A stretch of 64,000 bases of DNA, taken from assembly GCA_964360255.1 (NCBI GenBank), contig CAYHVK010000006.1, positions 1-64,000 on the forward strand. The letters run 5' to 3'. This DNA comes from CAYHVK01 sp964360255 (GTDB lineage: Bacteria; Bdellovibrionota; Bdellovibrionia; Bdellovibrionales; UBA1609). Numbering within the stretch: the first letter of the stretch is position 1; the number at the start of each line of letters is the position of its first letter. The notes under the pieces were generated by a model, which did not search any database, had not been told where the DNA came from, and worked only from the letters and a program-made list of their open reading frames with translations. A program made the translations under genes and the position numbers. This document shows positions 33,426 through 41,513 of this stretch, piece by piece.

Positions 33426-35162
33426 ATGAAGAAAAAAGAATCTAGTTTAATTGATAAAGTATCCGGCGTCTTGCCATACGTCGGATTTGTTATTGTGGTG
33501 GCGTTGATTGTCCACACCCAATATTCCGCGAGAATTATCGAACAAACAATTGAACAGTCGGTCGCAAAACAAGAATCATTGCGCAATATTTTATGGACGA
33601 ACTTACTCGCCCAAAGAATTGCAGTTTTTTCGACCTCGTCAATTTTGCAAAAAGATACAGAGCTTATCGACCGGGCTAAAGAGTCGGCTCTGGCCGCCCC
33701 TACGTTTTTAATCGATCAGCAAACACCACGCCAAAGAGAGATGATTTCACAAATGAGTGCCATAGCCGAATCGATTGATCCGGCTTTTGTAAGCCTACAG
33801 TCCACATTGCCTTTGGCTACAAACCACCCGGTTTTAGACCTTTTAAAAAAGATCGATATCCTCGGTAGCGCATTGAATGAACACGAATCTGAGGAGTGGT
33901 TCAATCTCGTCGAAAAAAATGCTCTTTTGATCAGCGATCTTAAGGGTCGTCAGATTTATATTTATGCCACGTATGTAATTTTCGTATTTTTCCTCGTGGT
34001 TTTATGGTTAGTCGGGCGTCTTCGCATCCGGGCTGAGAAGTCTTTGCGTGAAAACGAACGTAAGTTGCGTGTACTCACCGAGGCAAGTTTTGAAGGTTTA
34101 ATAATTATTGAAGGGGATAGTAAGATTATCGAAGTCAACCCTGCATTCGAAAGCCTATTGGGTTATTCTTCAGCATCAGTTGTACAAAAATCTTTGGCAA
34201 ACTTTATCACTTCAACCGTTGAGGGCTTTGAACTCGACGTTAACTCGATCGCTATGAGCCATATTTCAACAAGTGAGGGGATCGGGATCTGTAAAGACGG
34301 TCGCCGCATCCCGATCGAAATTTCGGTGAAAAACTCGCTGATGGCGAATGTCGCCATAAAAATAATTGCAGTGCGCGATCTTACAGAGAAGAAGATCACT
34401 GAACACCTGCGGGTAGAAAAAGAATCGGCTGAGCAGTCAAATCGAGCCAAATCTTTATTCTTGGCAAATATGTCCCATGAGCTACGAACGCCAATGCATG
34501 GAATTTTGAGCTTTGCTCGTTTTGGTTTGGTCAAGACGACTGGCCCAGAGCAAGCTGAAGTTCGAGATTTTTTTAATGAGATTCTCGGAAGTGGGAATCG
34601 TCTTATGCAGCTTTTAGATGATTTATTGGACTTGGCGAAGTTAGAGGCCGGTAAAATGAGTTATGCGATGCAGGCCCTGGATTTTCTAATTATGTGCGAA
34701 AAAGTTATAGATGAGCTCAAGGCATTTGCAAACGAGAGATCCATTACTTTCAAATTCATCAAACATGAGGCCAAACACATTATTCTGGTGATGGATGATA
34801 CTAGAATTGCTCAGGTCATACGAAATATCTTAACTAACGCCATTAAATTTTCATCGGTTGGTGGACTCATCACTATTGACGCGAAAGTCGAAGAATCAAA
34901 TTTAATTTGTAAAATTTCGAATGCCGGAATTCACATTCCACATAATGAGCTTGAGAGTATTTTTGATAAGTTTTCACAGAGCACTAAAACGCGCACTGGA
35001 GCGGGTGGCACTGGACTTGGTCTTTCAATTTGCAAAGAAATCGTCAATCACCACCACGGTAAAATTTACGCCGAGAGTGAGCAGGGTGGCCTTACCAGCT
35101 TTATTTTTAGTCTGCCACTTGAGCAGCCCAAATTTAAAAAGAATCTCAAAGAAACGATTTAA
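33426..35162 (+). CDS. Membrane sensor histidine kinase with PAS domain
   Basis: 578 aa. Two membrane helices (VLPYVGFVIVVALIVHTQYS; IYIYATYVIFVFFLVVLWLV) enclose a helical periplasmic sensor of about 140 aa. Then come a PAS domain (about 215-330; LTEASFEGLIIIEGDSKIIEVNPAFE), HisKA with NMSHELRTPMHGIL (phospho-His about 350) and HATPase_c with NILTNAIKFSS and GAGGTGLGLSI. It is a complete kinase without its own receiver, so phosphate may go to one of the two REC proteins following. The PBP-like protein encoded just upstream is the likely input. Confidence 0.92.
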   Translation: MKKKESSLIDKVSGVLPYVGFVIVVALIVHTQYSARIIEQTIEQSVAKQESLRNILWTNLLAQRIAVFSTSSILQKDTELIDRAKESALAAPTFLIDQQTPRQREMISQMSAIAESIDPAFVSLQSTLPLATNHPVLDLLKKIDILGSALNEHESEEWFNLVEKNALLISDLKGRQIYIYATYVIFVFFLVVLWLVGRLRIRAEKSLRENERKLRVLTEASFEGLIIIEGDSKIIEVNPAFESLLGYSSASVVQKSLANFITSTVEGFELDVNSIAMSHISTSEGIGICKDGRRIPIEISVKNSLMANVAIKIIAVRDLTEKKITEHLRVEKESAEQSNRAKSLFLANMSHELRTPMHGILSFARFGLVKTTGPEQAEVRDFFNEILGSGNRLMQLLDDLLDLAKLEAGKMSYAMQALDFLIMCEKVIDELKAFANERSITFKFIKHEAKHIILVMDDTRIAQVIRNILTNAIKFSSVGGLITIDAKVEESNLICKISNAGIHIPHNELESIFDKFSQSTKTRTGAGGTGLGLSICKEIVNHHHGKIYAESEQGGLTSFIFSLPLEQPKFKKNLKETI

Positions 35163-35185
35163 GTCCCAGTTCTTGAAAGGAACTT

Positions 35186-36355
35186 ATGAGCGAAAAGCGT
35201 AAAATTCTGGCGGTCGATGATGAGCCACGAAATCTTAAAATTCTAACTTTAAGTTTGGGTGATGCATGGGAGGTCAGAACGGCGGCGAACGGCGAAGAGG
35301 CTCTCAGCATTATGGCCGATTATATACCTGAAGTGCTTCTTCTTGATATTATGATGCCTGGTATAGACGGGTATGAGATCTGTCGCCGCGCGAAGCTTGA
35401 ACCCAAACTTGAGCTGACAAAGATTATACTCGTTTCTGGCAAGGCTATGCTTGAGGAGAGAATAAAAGGTTATTCGTTAGGTGCAGATGATTATGTGACG
35501 AAGCCGTTTATACCTGAAGAGCTGGCGGCAAAGGTCAGAGTTTTTCTGCGTCTCGTAGATACCGAAAAAAAACTCAAAGAGCTGAATCATCAGCTCGAAG
35601 AAAAAGTGGTTGAGCGCACCAATCAGCTGCTTGACGCTAAATCGCGCCTTATTCAGACGGCTAAGATGTCAGCATTAGGTGAGATGGCGGGCGGTATAGC
35701 TCACGAGATCAATACACCACTAGCGGCATTAGTTTTGTTGTCGAGTCAGGTCAGCGACATGGTAATGGATGACCCTATTGATAAAACTCAGATTGTTAAG
35801 ACCCTTGAGAAAATAGAGAAGACGACGCTTAACATCGGGCGGATTATCAACGGTCTTCGGACATTTTCCCGTGATGGCAGTCGAGATGGGTTCGCGCCCT
35901 CATCTATTAAAGAGATTATTGAGGGAACATTAGGTCTTTGCGGTGAAAAAATTAAAAAGAGCGGTGTAGATGTTCAGTATTCCCTGCCAGATGGAGATCT
36001 AATATTTAACTGTCGAGCAACGCAAGTATCACAGGTTTTGCTAAATCTTATCCAGAACTCTTTTGATGCTGTCGAATCACTACCTGAGAAATGGATAAAA
36101 GTAGAAGCCAAGAAGGTTGATGAAAATTTAATTTTAAAAGTTACAGATAGCGGTAAAGGTCTCAGTGAAGAGGCGCAACAGAAGATGTTCCAACCCTTCT
36201 TTACCACTAAAGATGTGGGCCGTGGTACCGGCTTGGGCTTAAGTATCTCTAAAGGCCTGATCGAGTCCCATGCCGGAACTATTACATTAGACAATCAAGC
36301 GCCAAATACGAGCTTCATCATTAAAATTCCAATTAAGCAAAAAGGAGATTCATGA
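35186..36355 (+). CDS. Receiver-histidine kinase fusion
   Basis: 389 aa. An N-terminal REC (DDEPRNLKI acid pair, phospho-Asp near 54 in LLLDIMMPGIDGYEI, Lys in VTKPFIPEE) leads through a coiled coil (KELNHQLEEKVVERTNQLLD) into HisKA (GGIAHEINTPLAALVLL, His about 172) and HATPase_c (NLIQNSFDAVE, GRGTGLGLSI). The protein is soluble. It has AAAGGA ahead of the start. A REC-controlled kinase is a typical middle link of a phosphorelay between the upstream membrane kinase and the REC-PilZ protein. It is coupled by ATGA to the next gene. Confidence 0.93.
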   Translation: MSEKRKILAVDDEPRNLKILTLSLGDAWEVRTAANGEEALSIMADYIPEVLLLDIMMPGIDGYEICRRAKLEPKLELTKIILVSGKAMLEERIKGYSLGADDYVTKPFIPEELAAKVRVFLRLVDTEKKLKELNHQLEEKVVERTNQLLDAKSRLIQTAKMSALGEMAGGIAHEINTPLAALVLLSSQVSDMVMDDPIDKTQIVKTLEKIEKTTLNIGRIINGLRTFSRDGSRDGFAPSSIKEIIEGTLGLCGEKIKKSGVDVQYSLPDGDLIFNCRATQVSQVLLNLIQNSFDAVESLPEKWIKVEAKKVDENLILKVTDSGKGLSEEAQQKMFQPFFTTKDVGRGTGLGLSISKGLIESHAGTITLDNQAPNTSFIIKIPIKQKGDS

Positions 36356-37059
36356 AGGCTTCAGATTGCCGAATCCTAATAGTTGAAGACGACGTTATAT
36401 TTTCGGAGGCATTGGTATATGAGCTCCGCCGCAAAAAATTTCAAGTTGAGTCGGTGGTTAACGGTGAGATGGCTTTCGATTTATTTTCAAAGAAAACTTT
36501 TGATCTCGTGATTTCAGATATAATCATGCCTGGCGGCGGCGGTATAAGTCTGCTGCAAAAAATAAAGATGCTCCAGCCAGAGACGCCCGTGATCATGTTA
36601 ATGACGGGTTATTCTGAAATTACTATCGAGCAGGCGCGTTCTGAAAATGCCGACGCAATTTTTTGCAAGCCGCTCGACCGTACGTCTCTTTTGCGTATTA
36701 TATCTTTGCTTTTAGGATTAGAAAATTTGAATGTCGTTACTAACGAAGCTTCGCCAGCTACAACAATAAAATTATTTTTTCAGGAGATTGCCCACACCTT
36801 TGAGTCATCGGTATTTAGATTTGTTAAAAATGGTCTATTCTTGCCTATTGTGCAGCCCTTTCCTCAGGTGCACGATATTGCACGGATTAGTTTTTCATCT
36901 TCATCCAACACAGGTGTTCATGAAATTATCATGAGCAGTAATGGAGTGGTGAAGTGGATTTTCTTTAAGGAAAAGAGCGGAGCACAGGCTGAAATTGGAG
37001 TGGAGTTCATGCGCCTTACGCCAGAAGATGAAGCTAAGCTGGCTCGACTGACTACTTAA
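36352..37059 (+). CDS. REC-PilZ response regulator
   Basis: 235 aa. REC domain at 1-120 (VEDDVIF, LVISDIIMPGGGGISLL, FCKPLDRTS). Residues 135-235 fit a PilZ domain of the TIGR02266 style: NGLFLPIVQPFPQVHDIARISF, GVVKWIFF and IGVEFMRLTPEDEAKL. The usual RxxxR and N/DxSxxG c-di-GMP ligands are not clearly kept (FRFVKNG stands at the second site), so binding may be lost. AAGGAG precedes the start, which overlaps the kinase stop. The stop overlaps the convergent HD-GYP gene by 8 nt. It probably couples phosphorylation to motility or surface behaviour. Confidence 0.88.
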   Translation: MKASDCRILIVEDDVIFSEALVYELRRKKFQVESVVNGEMAFDLFSKKTFDLVISDIIMPGGGGISLLQKIKMLQPETPVIMLMTGYSEITIEQARSENADAIFCKPLDRTSLLRIISLLLGLENLNVVTNEASPATTIKLFFQEIAHTFESSVFRFVKNGLFLPIVQPFPQVHDIARISFSSSSNTGVHEIIMSSNGVVKWIFFKEKSGAQAEIGVEFMRLTPEDEAKLARLTT

Positions 37060-38374
37060 ACAAGCTATCAAGCGCGCTCATAACTTGATAATCGAGGCGG
37101 TCATCATATACCATTTTCATGCGACTTAATGCTTCTTTGGCAGGCATTGGTTTTTGCAAGGGAGTTTCAATAGTCAGCTCTATAAATTTGTTTACCGCCT
37201 GAAGGATACGAGACAAGGGGTGCTGTTCATTTTTCGTTTTTCTAATCGGAAATCCCATGCCTTTTAAATCTTCATGATGCTCAAAAACAATCTGAATAAC
37301 TTCTGATGGGACATTGCGCACAGCTAATAGGATATCTTGACCACGAGATACGTGGCCCTCAATGAGTCGGCACTCTTCAGCGCTTAACATATGGCGAGGT
37401 TTTTCGAGGATGGCACGATCCACTTCTTTTTTGCCGATATCATGAAAAAGGCCAGCCATACTCAGTCGGGACATGACTGAGCTCGATTCTAAGCCCATTT
37501 TTTGCGCCACTAATACGCAGTAAAGTGAAACGCCTAAAGCATGAGCATAGAGATAGTCGGAGTGGTTATTTAGTAGATCCAACAAATTGAAGTGCTCTTC
37601 AGATTTTGAAAGCGATTGTAGTGAAACCTCTAAAAAGGCTTTGGCTTCATTAAAGCTCTCTTTGTCGACGCCATCAATGTAGGCTTTTTCTAAAATAACT
37701 TCGCCAGAATATTTTAGAAAATTATTTTTCTTTTCTTGGGATACGTTGGCGGCATTTACAGCTCTTGCCACTTGTAGATTGAATTCAATAAGAGTGTGGA
37801 AGTCTTCTTTTTTGATGTAAAGAAATTTTACGCCCAGACCTTTATAATGTAAGACTTTATCCTTCGGTAGTTCATAGCCTTTATGGGCAATTTTGATAAC
37901 TTTAACTTCTGATAGTTTCACGTAAACATCAAAGTCAACAATAGGCCTTGATACAAACTCTTCAATAGAGACTTTGCAATACTCTTCTTTGGCCTTTGTT
38001 TCGACACTTTCGAGCTTATTCAGACCAAGAATATCGTAGATAGTAGAAATAAGTTCGACATTTTTAAAAGGCTTTGCAATAAATCCTTTAGCTCCTAAAT
38101 CAAAGGCGGACTTAGTTTCAAGGAGCATTGAAAAGCCTGTCATGATAATGAATGGCGTATCCGGTTTATTGGTTTTAGCCCACTCAAGGAGTTCGATGCC
38201 CGTAAGGTTAGGCATTTGAATATCTGATACAACTAGGTCAAAGTCCTGCAGAGTCATAATATCTTTTGCTGCTTTACCGTTAGGCGCAGAAAGCACAGTA
38301 AATTTCTTTTTCAGCGCATCGCAGACAGCATCACGAAAAAAATCATCATCCTCAACTACCAGTATCCTCTGCAT
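37052..38374 (-). CDS. REC-HD-GYP c-di-GMP phosphodiesterase-type regulator
   Basis: 440 aa. REC at 1-118 (VVEDDDFFRD, phospho-Asp51 in DLVVSDIQMP, Lys101), a middle domain (130-260; VDFDVYVKLSEVKVI) like the N-terminal region of many HD-GYP proteins, and an HD-GYP domain with HDIGK at 311-315 and HHEDLKGMGFP at 366-376. The GYP triplet is GFP here, a conservative change that does not rule out activity. HD-GYP enzymes hydrolyse c-di-GMP. Encoded opposite to the kinase run but adjacent to it; the two ends overlap by 8 nt. The flagellin genes follow downstream on the same strand. Upstream (38375-38460) is AT-rich. Confidence 0.92.
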   Translation of the reverse strand: MQRILVVEDDDFFRDAVCDALKKKFTVLSAPNGKAAKDIMTLQDFDLVVSDIQMPNLTGIELLEWAKTNKPDTPFIIMTGFSMLLETKSAFDLGAKGFIAKPFKNVELISTIYDILGLNKLESVETKAKEEYCKVSIEEFVSRPIVDFDVYVKLSEVKVIKIAHKGYELPKDKVLHYKGLGVKFLYIKKEDFHTLIEFNLQVARAVNAANVSQEKKNNFLKYSGEVILEKAYIDGVDKESFNEAKAFLEVSLQSLSKSEEHFNLLDLLNNHSDYLYAHALGVSLYCVLVAQKMGLESSSVMSRLSMAGLFHDIGKKEVDRAILEKPRHMLSAEECRLIEGHVSRGQDILLAVRNVPSEVIQIVFEHHEDLKGMGFPIRKTKNEQHPLSRILQAVNKFIELTIETPLQKPMPAKEALSRMKMVYDDRLDYQVMSALDSLFK

Positions 38375-38552
38375 ACTAAATCCCTTTGATATATAAATAT
38401 TATATATTTACGATTCAAACATTCAATATGTAAGAGGTCTGGGTGTTGTTCTGGACTATCATTTTAAGCTTTATAAAACAGAGAGAATTATGCATGGCGT
38501 ACAAATAGCCCCGGTGTTCTAGAGTACAAGATAGATGACTGTCTGCGCGCAT
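38375..38552. promoter_or_regulatory. AT-rich intergenic region ahead of the HD-GYP gene
   Basis: About 180 bases between the HD-GYP start and the flagellin terminator. The first 40 bases hold an AT-only palindromic run around 38389-38410 that could include the -10 box of the HD-GYP promoter. Nothing coding is seen. Confidence 0.4.
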
Positions 38553-38584
38553 AAAAAAGCCCACTATGAAGGAGCATAGTGGGC
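38553..38584 (-). terminator. Terminator of the downstream flagellin transcript
   Basis: 10-bp stem GCCCACTATG/CATAGTGGGC with a 6-base loop (38559-38584), followed on the minus strand by six T (38553-38558). It lies behind the 27-codon gene, so that gene is inside the flagellin transcript. Confidence 0.9.
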
Positions 38585-38618
38585 CGTAGAAAGAGTTGCG
38601 TTATAAGGTATCCCGTAC

Positions 38619-38702
38619 CTATGGAGCCATCATCACGACTGAAGCCACGACGATAAATGCCACCCAAAGTGTTCCTGACCATTCTTGTACTTGAGTCGTC
38701 AT
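38619..38702 (-). CDS. 27-residue membrane micropeptide behind flagellin
   Basis: Short frame: ATG at 38702, TAG at 38619, starting MTTQVQEWSGTLWVAF and continuing IVVASVVMMAP. Residues 12-25 form one hydrophobic helix. AAGGAG overlaps the flagellin stop codon and stands eight bases before the ATG, an ideal ribosome-binding site. The frame lies between the flagellin stop and a strong terminator. Position and signal argue for translation; length alone would not. It is too small for a family call. It could be an assembly or membrane-regulation peptide. Confidence 0.65.
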   Translation of the reverse strand: MTTQVQEWSGTLWVAFIVVASVVMMAP

Positions 38703-38713
38703 TCTGATTCTCC

Positions 38714-39547
38714 TTATCCTAAAAGTTTAAGTGCTACTTGTTGGGCTTGATTCGCTTGAGTCAAGACCGACACACCAGCTTGTTTTAAAATTGTATTACG
38801 TGTGAGCTCTGCGCTTTCCGCAGCGATATCTGCATCACGAATACGAGAATTTGCAGCTGACAAGTTCTCATGAGCAACCGCTAAGTTGTTCACAGTCGAT
38901 TGTAAGCGGTTCTGCATGGCACCGAAGTTGGCACGCATCGCATTGACCGAAACCATGGCATTATCCACGTTCGCTAAACTTGTTTGTGCTCCTTCTTTTG
39001 TACCAACAGCTTCTGCAAATAGACCTAAAGACTCTAAGCTTGAATTCGCAGCTGCCGTATTGAACGAAATGCGATCTTTGAACGGGTCGTTGTAAACGCC
39101 CACCTGGATGTCCATAAGACCGCCAGTTCCGTTAAGTAAATCGTAACCGTTAAATGTCGTCACCTCAGCGATACGCTGAATCTCCGACTTGAGCTGTTGA
39201 TATTCAACATCAATAAATTTTCTTTCAGTATCACCGATCGTGTCTGAAGAAGCTTGTACGCCCAATTCACGTAAGCGAATGAGCATGTTTGAAACTTCGT
39301 TCAAACCACCTTCTGCAACCTGAACGAGTGAAATACCATCGTTCGCGTTACGAGAAGCCTGGCCGAGACCACGAATCTGACCGCGTAAGTTTTCACTAAT
39401 CGCGAGGCCAGCAGCATCGTCTGCAGCTTGGTTAATACGGTAACCAGAACTTAATCTCGCAAGGGATTGATCCATCGCGCGGTTCGTTCCGCTTAAGTTT
39501 TTCTGTGCATTTAACGACGCCACATTCGTCGATATCACTAGTGCCAT
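38714..39547 (-). CDS. fliC: Flagellin (downstream copy)
   Basis: 277 aa from the ATG with GGAGG eight bases upstream (MALVISTNVASLNAQKNLSG). The N-terminal D0/D1 helices (RLSSGYRINQAADDAAGLAI) and C-terminal D1/D0 (AHENLSAANSRIRDADIAAE, ending QAQQVALKLLG) are complete; the variable D2/D3 region is short, as in compact flagellins. It forms the filament after export through the flagellar type III system. Residues 1-277 resemble the neighbour at 40111-40956 throughout, so the two are tandem duplicates with some divergence. A leader of about 400 nt precedes it. A micropeptide gene follows in the same transcript. Confidence 0.96.
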   Translation of the reverse strand: MALVISTNVASLNAQKNLSGTNRAMDQSLARLSSGYRINQAADDAAGLAISENLRGQIRGLGQASRNANDGISLVQVAEGGLNEVSNMLIRLRELGVQASSDTIGDTERKFIDVEYQQLKSEIQRIAEVTTFNGYDLLNGTGGLMDIQVGVYNDPFKDRISFNTAAANSSLESLGLFAEAVGTKEGAQTSLANVDNAMVSVNAMRANFGAMQNRLQSTVNNLAVAHENLSAANSRIRDADIAAESAELTRNTILKQAGVSVLTQANQAQQVALKLLG

Positions 39548-40110
39548 AAATTGTACCTCCATGGTATTGGCACATCGTCCTTGACGTTCGCGCAGCTATC
39601 CGTAGCCGTGCGGGCAAATACTTTGCCTTTTTTGTTATTGTTATTTGTTACTAAAAAAAACTGACTGCTAAAAATTTCAAAATTAAATAGGGTAGACTGA
39701 TTGAGCGCAGAGGAATCCAGACCGGGTACCGGTTGATTTTGAGGATTTTGCGCATCCTGCGCGTGGTGGTGAGACGATCTCCGATCGCTCGCAAACGTGT
39801 GCGATAAACTCACAAAGCTCTTCTTTCTTGGTCAGCTCAGCTGACTATTTATTTTTCAAACTTCTAACTGCTTAACTAACTTTTTTTACTACTTACTTCT
39901 AAATCGCTAATATAAAAACATTCGCAAATATTTCTCAGTTAAATGAAGGGCTCTAGCTCTCGCTAGAGCCTCTCCAATAGCAGGAAACAATTTGGATCTC
40001 TCGTTCAGTATCCGTACGATGTTGCCATCAACGGGGAGTGGATAAACAATTTATCCACTCGTGAGCTAAAGGCCGTAGCCATAGCAGACAAGTCTCTTAA
40101 TCAGTTACGA
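39548..40110. other. 563-bp region between the two flagellin genes
   Basis: No gene supported. It serves as 3' trailer of the upstream flagellin (hairpins 39949-40118, listed apart) and as the long 5' leader and promoter of the downstream flagellin. A 15-bp palindrome GTCAGCTCAGCTGAC lies at 39831-39845. I could not identify a good sigma-28 promoter (TAAA-N15-GCCGATAA type) by eye. A minus-strand frame through 39538-39813 has no ribosome-binding site and is considered chance. Confidence 0.5.
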
Positions 40111-40118
40111 TTAAGAGA
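39949..40118 (-). terminator. Three stem-loops behind the upstream flagellin
   Basis: Stem-loops: 40093-40118 (10-bp arms, overlapping the stop codon), 40036-40060 (11-bp arms GAGTGGATAAA/TTTATCCACTC, 3-base loop) and 39949-39970 (9-bp arms GGCTCTAGC/GCTAGAGCC, 4-base loop). None has a long T run, so they could stabilise the mRNA 3' end as well as terminate. Confidence 0.6.
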
Positions 40119-40956
40119 ACGTCTTGTTCAAGAGTCCCAGGGCGATTTGTGACGACTGATTGGCTTGAGCTAACACTGAAGTACCGGCTTGTAATAAGAC
40201 GTTATTCATTGTCATCTCTGCAGTTTCTTCTGCAACATCCACATCACGAATACGTGAGTTAGCTGCAGACATATTCTCTACCGACACAGCAATGTTATTG
40301 ATGGTCGATTGGAGACGGTTCTGAACCGCACCAAAGTCGGCGCGCATCGCCGATACACTTACTATTGCAGTATCCAAAGCTGATAAACTGTTCTGAGCTG
40401 AAGCTTTGTCAGCTACGCTAGTTAGGTTCACACCTAAAGCAGCGGAGTTGGCATCGGCTTTCGAGGCATCGAATGACAATCTATCAATATTCGGATCATT
40501 TCTTGTTCCAACTTGGAAATCTAAAATTGAGCCAGTACCACTTAAGAGTAGTGTGCCGTTAAACTCTGTACCGTCCGCGATACGATCCACCTCTGATACG
40601 AGCTGATCATATTCTACGTTCAGGAACTGTCTTTCAACAGGACCGATAGTATCAGAAGCTGCTTGTACAGCTAATTCACGTAAACGAATCAGGATACCTG
40701 AAATTTCGTTTAAGCTACCTTCTGCTACTTGTACGAGTGAAACGCCATCTTGAGCGTTACGTTGTGATTGTTTAAGACCACGAACTTGTGCTCTTAAGTT
40801 TTCACTGATTGCGAGACCGGCGGCATCGTCGCCAGCTCTGTTAATTCTGAAGCCCGATGATAATCGCTCTAAGCTCTTATCGAGGCCTAACTTCGAAGCA
40901 CGCAAATTTCTCTGTGCGTTCAATGAAGCCGTGTTTGTGTTAATTCGTAAACCCAT
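40111..40956 (-). CDS. fliC: Flagellin (upstream copy)
   Basis: 281 aa from the ATG behind AAGGAGGAGGATCAA (MGLRINTNTASLNAQRNLRA). Complete conserved ends: LERLSSGFRINRAGDDAAGLAI and VENMSAANSRIRDVDVAEET with the terminal IALGLLNKTFS. The middle is short and like that of the neighbour. The D0/D1 ends, needed for export and polymerisation, are intact. Bdellovibrio-type bacteria carry several flagellins, and sequential use along the filament is a possibility. Its 5' leader holds two hairpins (40981-41019). Confidence 0.96.
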   Translation of the reverse strand: MGLRINTNTASLNAQRNLRASKLGLDKSLERLSSGFRINRAGDDAAGLAISENLRAQVRGLKQSQRNAQDGVSLVQVAEGSLNEISGILIRLRELAVQAASDTIGPVERQFLNVEYDQLVSEVDRIADGTEFNGTLLLSGTGSILDFQVGTRNDPNIDRLSFDASKADANSAALGVNLTSVADKASAQNSLSALDTAIVSVSAMRADFGAVQNRLQSTINNIAVSVENMSAANSRIRDVDVAEETAEMTMNNVLLQAGTSVLAQANQSSQIALGLLNKTFS

Positions 40957-40980
40957 TTGATCCTCCTCCTTGAAGATGTT

Positions 40981-41019
40981 CAAGTTACAATCCGTGTAAC
41001 TTGTGAGTCTTTCGACTCA
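40981..41019 (-). promoter_or_regulatory. Two hairpins in the leader of the upstream flagellin
   Basis: Stem-loops 40981-41003 (9-bp arms CAAGTTACA/TGTAACTTG, 5-base loop) and 41004-41019 (6-bp arms, 4-base loop) are adjacent, about 25-60 nt upstream of the start codon. They could protect the 5' end or modulate translation. Confidence 0.55.
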
Positions 41020-41513
41020 ATGGTAATCCGTTACTTATCCATTCGGGTGTCTCATTCTGATCCTTAATTTTTTTTTCTCTTTTTGAGATTTTCTAGACGA
41101 AGGTGACGAGACGGTAATGGCTCTTATTTAATATCGCAGAGCTGAAGGCGATTCCTGGTTTTTGGTCTGGCTCAAAATTAACATCGCGAAATAATACGAG
41201 GGAAAGCTCTCTACATTTTTATGTCTATATATAAGGAGAGTTTTATATATCGGTGGGTTTCGCCATATATATAGATAGATATATAGATCTAAAGATTTTC
41301 AAAAATATTGAGCCTGTGCCGGCCCTTTCCGTCACTTCGACCAAAAGTTAAGCACTATGATTTAGCATTAGGGAAGCCATTAAAAATGCTTGGGGGTAAC
41401 TTGTTGATTCGTAATAGCTTTTTAAGTTGCTGAATTCAGCGGAGTTTAAGAATGTGTGGAACCCGTTTTGCTAATAGATACGACTGGAACCCAAATACAA
41501 TTTAGGAGAAATA
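41020..41513. other. Intergenic region between flagellin and the repeat-rich secreted-protein gene
   Basis: About 490 bases with no convincing gene. It serves as divergent upstream region for a flagellin (minus) and the gene at 41514 (plus). A low-complexity stretch of TATATA/GATA at 41220-41292 stands out. No ncRNA or riboswitch can be named. Confidence 0.45.

Noticed and set aside
39538..39813. 91-codon minus-strand frame ahead of the downstream flagellin
   Set aside because: Overlaps the flagellin start, no ribosome-binding site, no domain-like composition; better read as untranslated leader.
41060..41180. Sigma-28 promoter for the upstream flagellin (TGCGATAT on the minus strand)
   Set aside because: Only five of eight bases fit the -10 consensus and no TAAA lies at the right distance.
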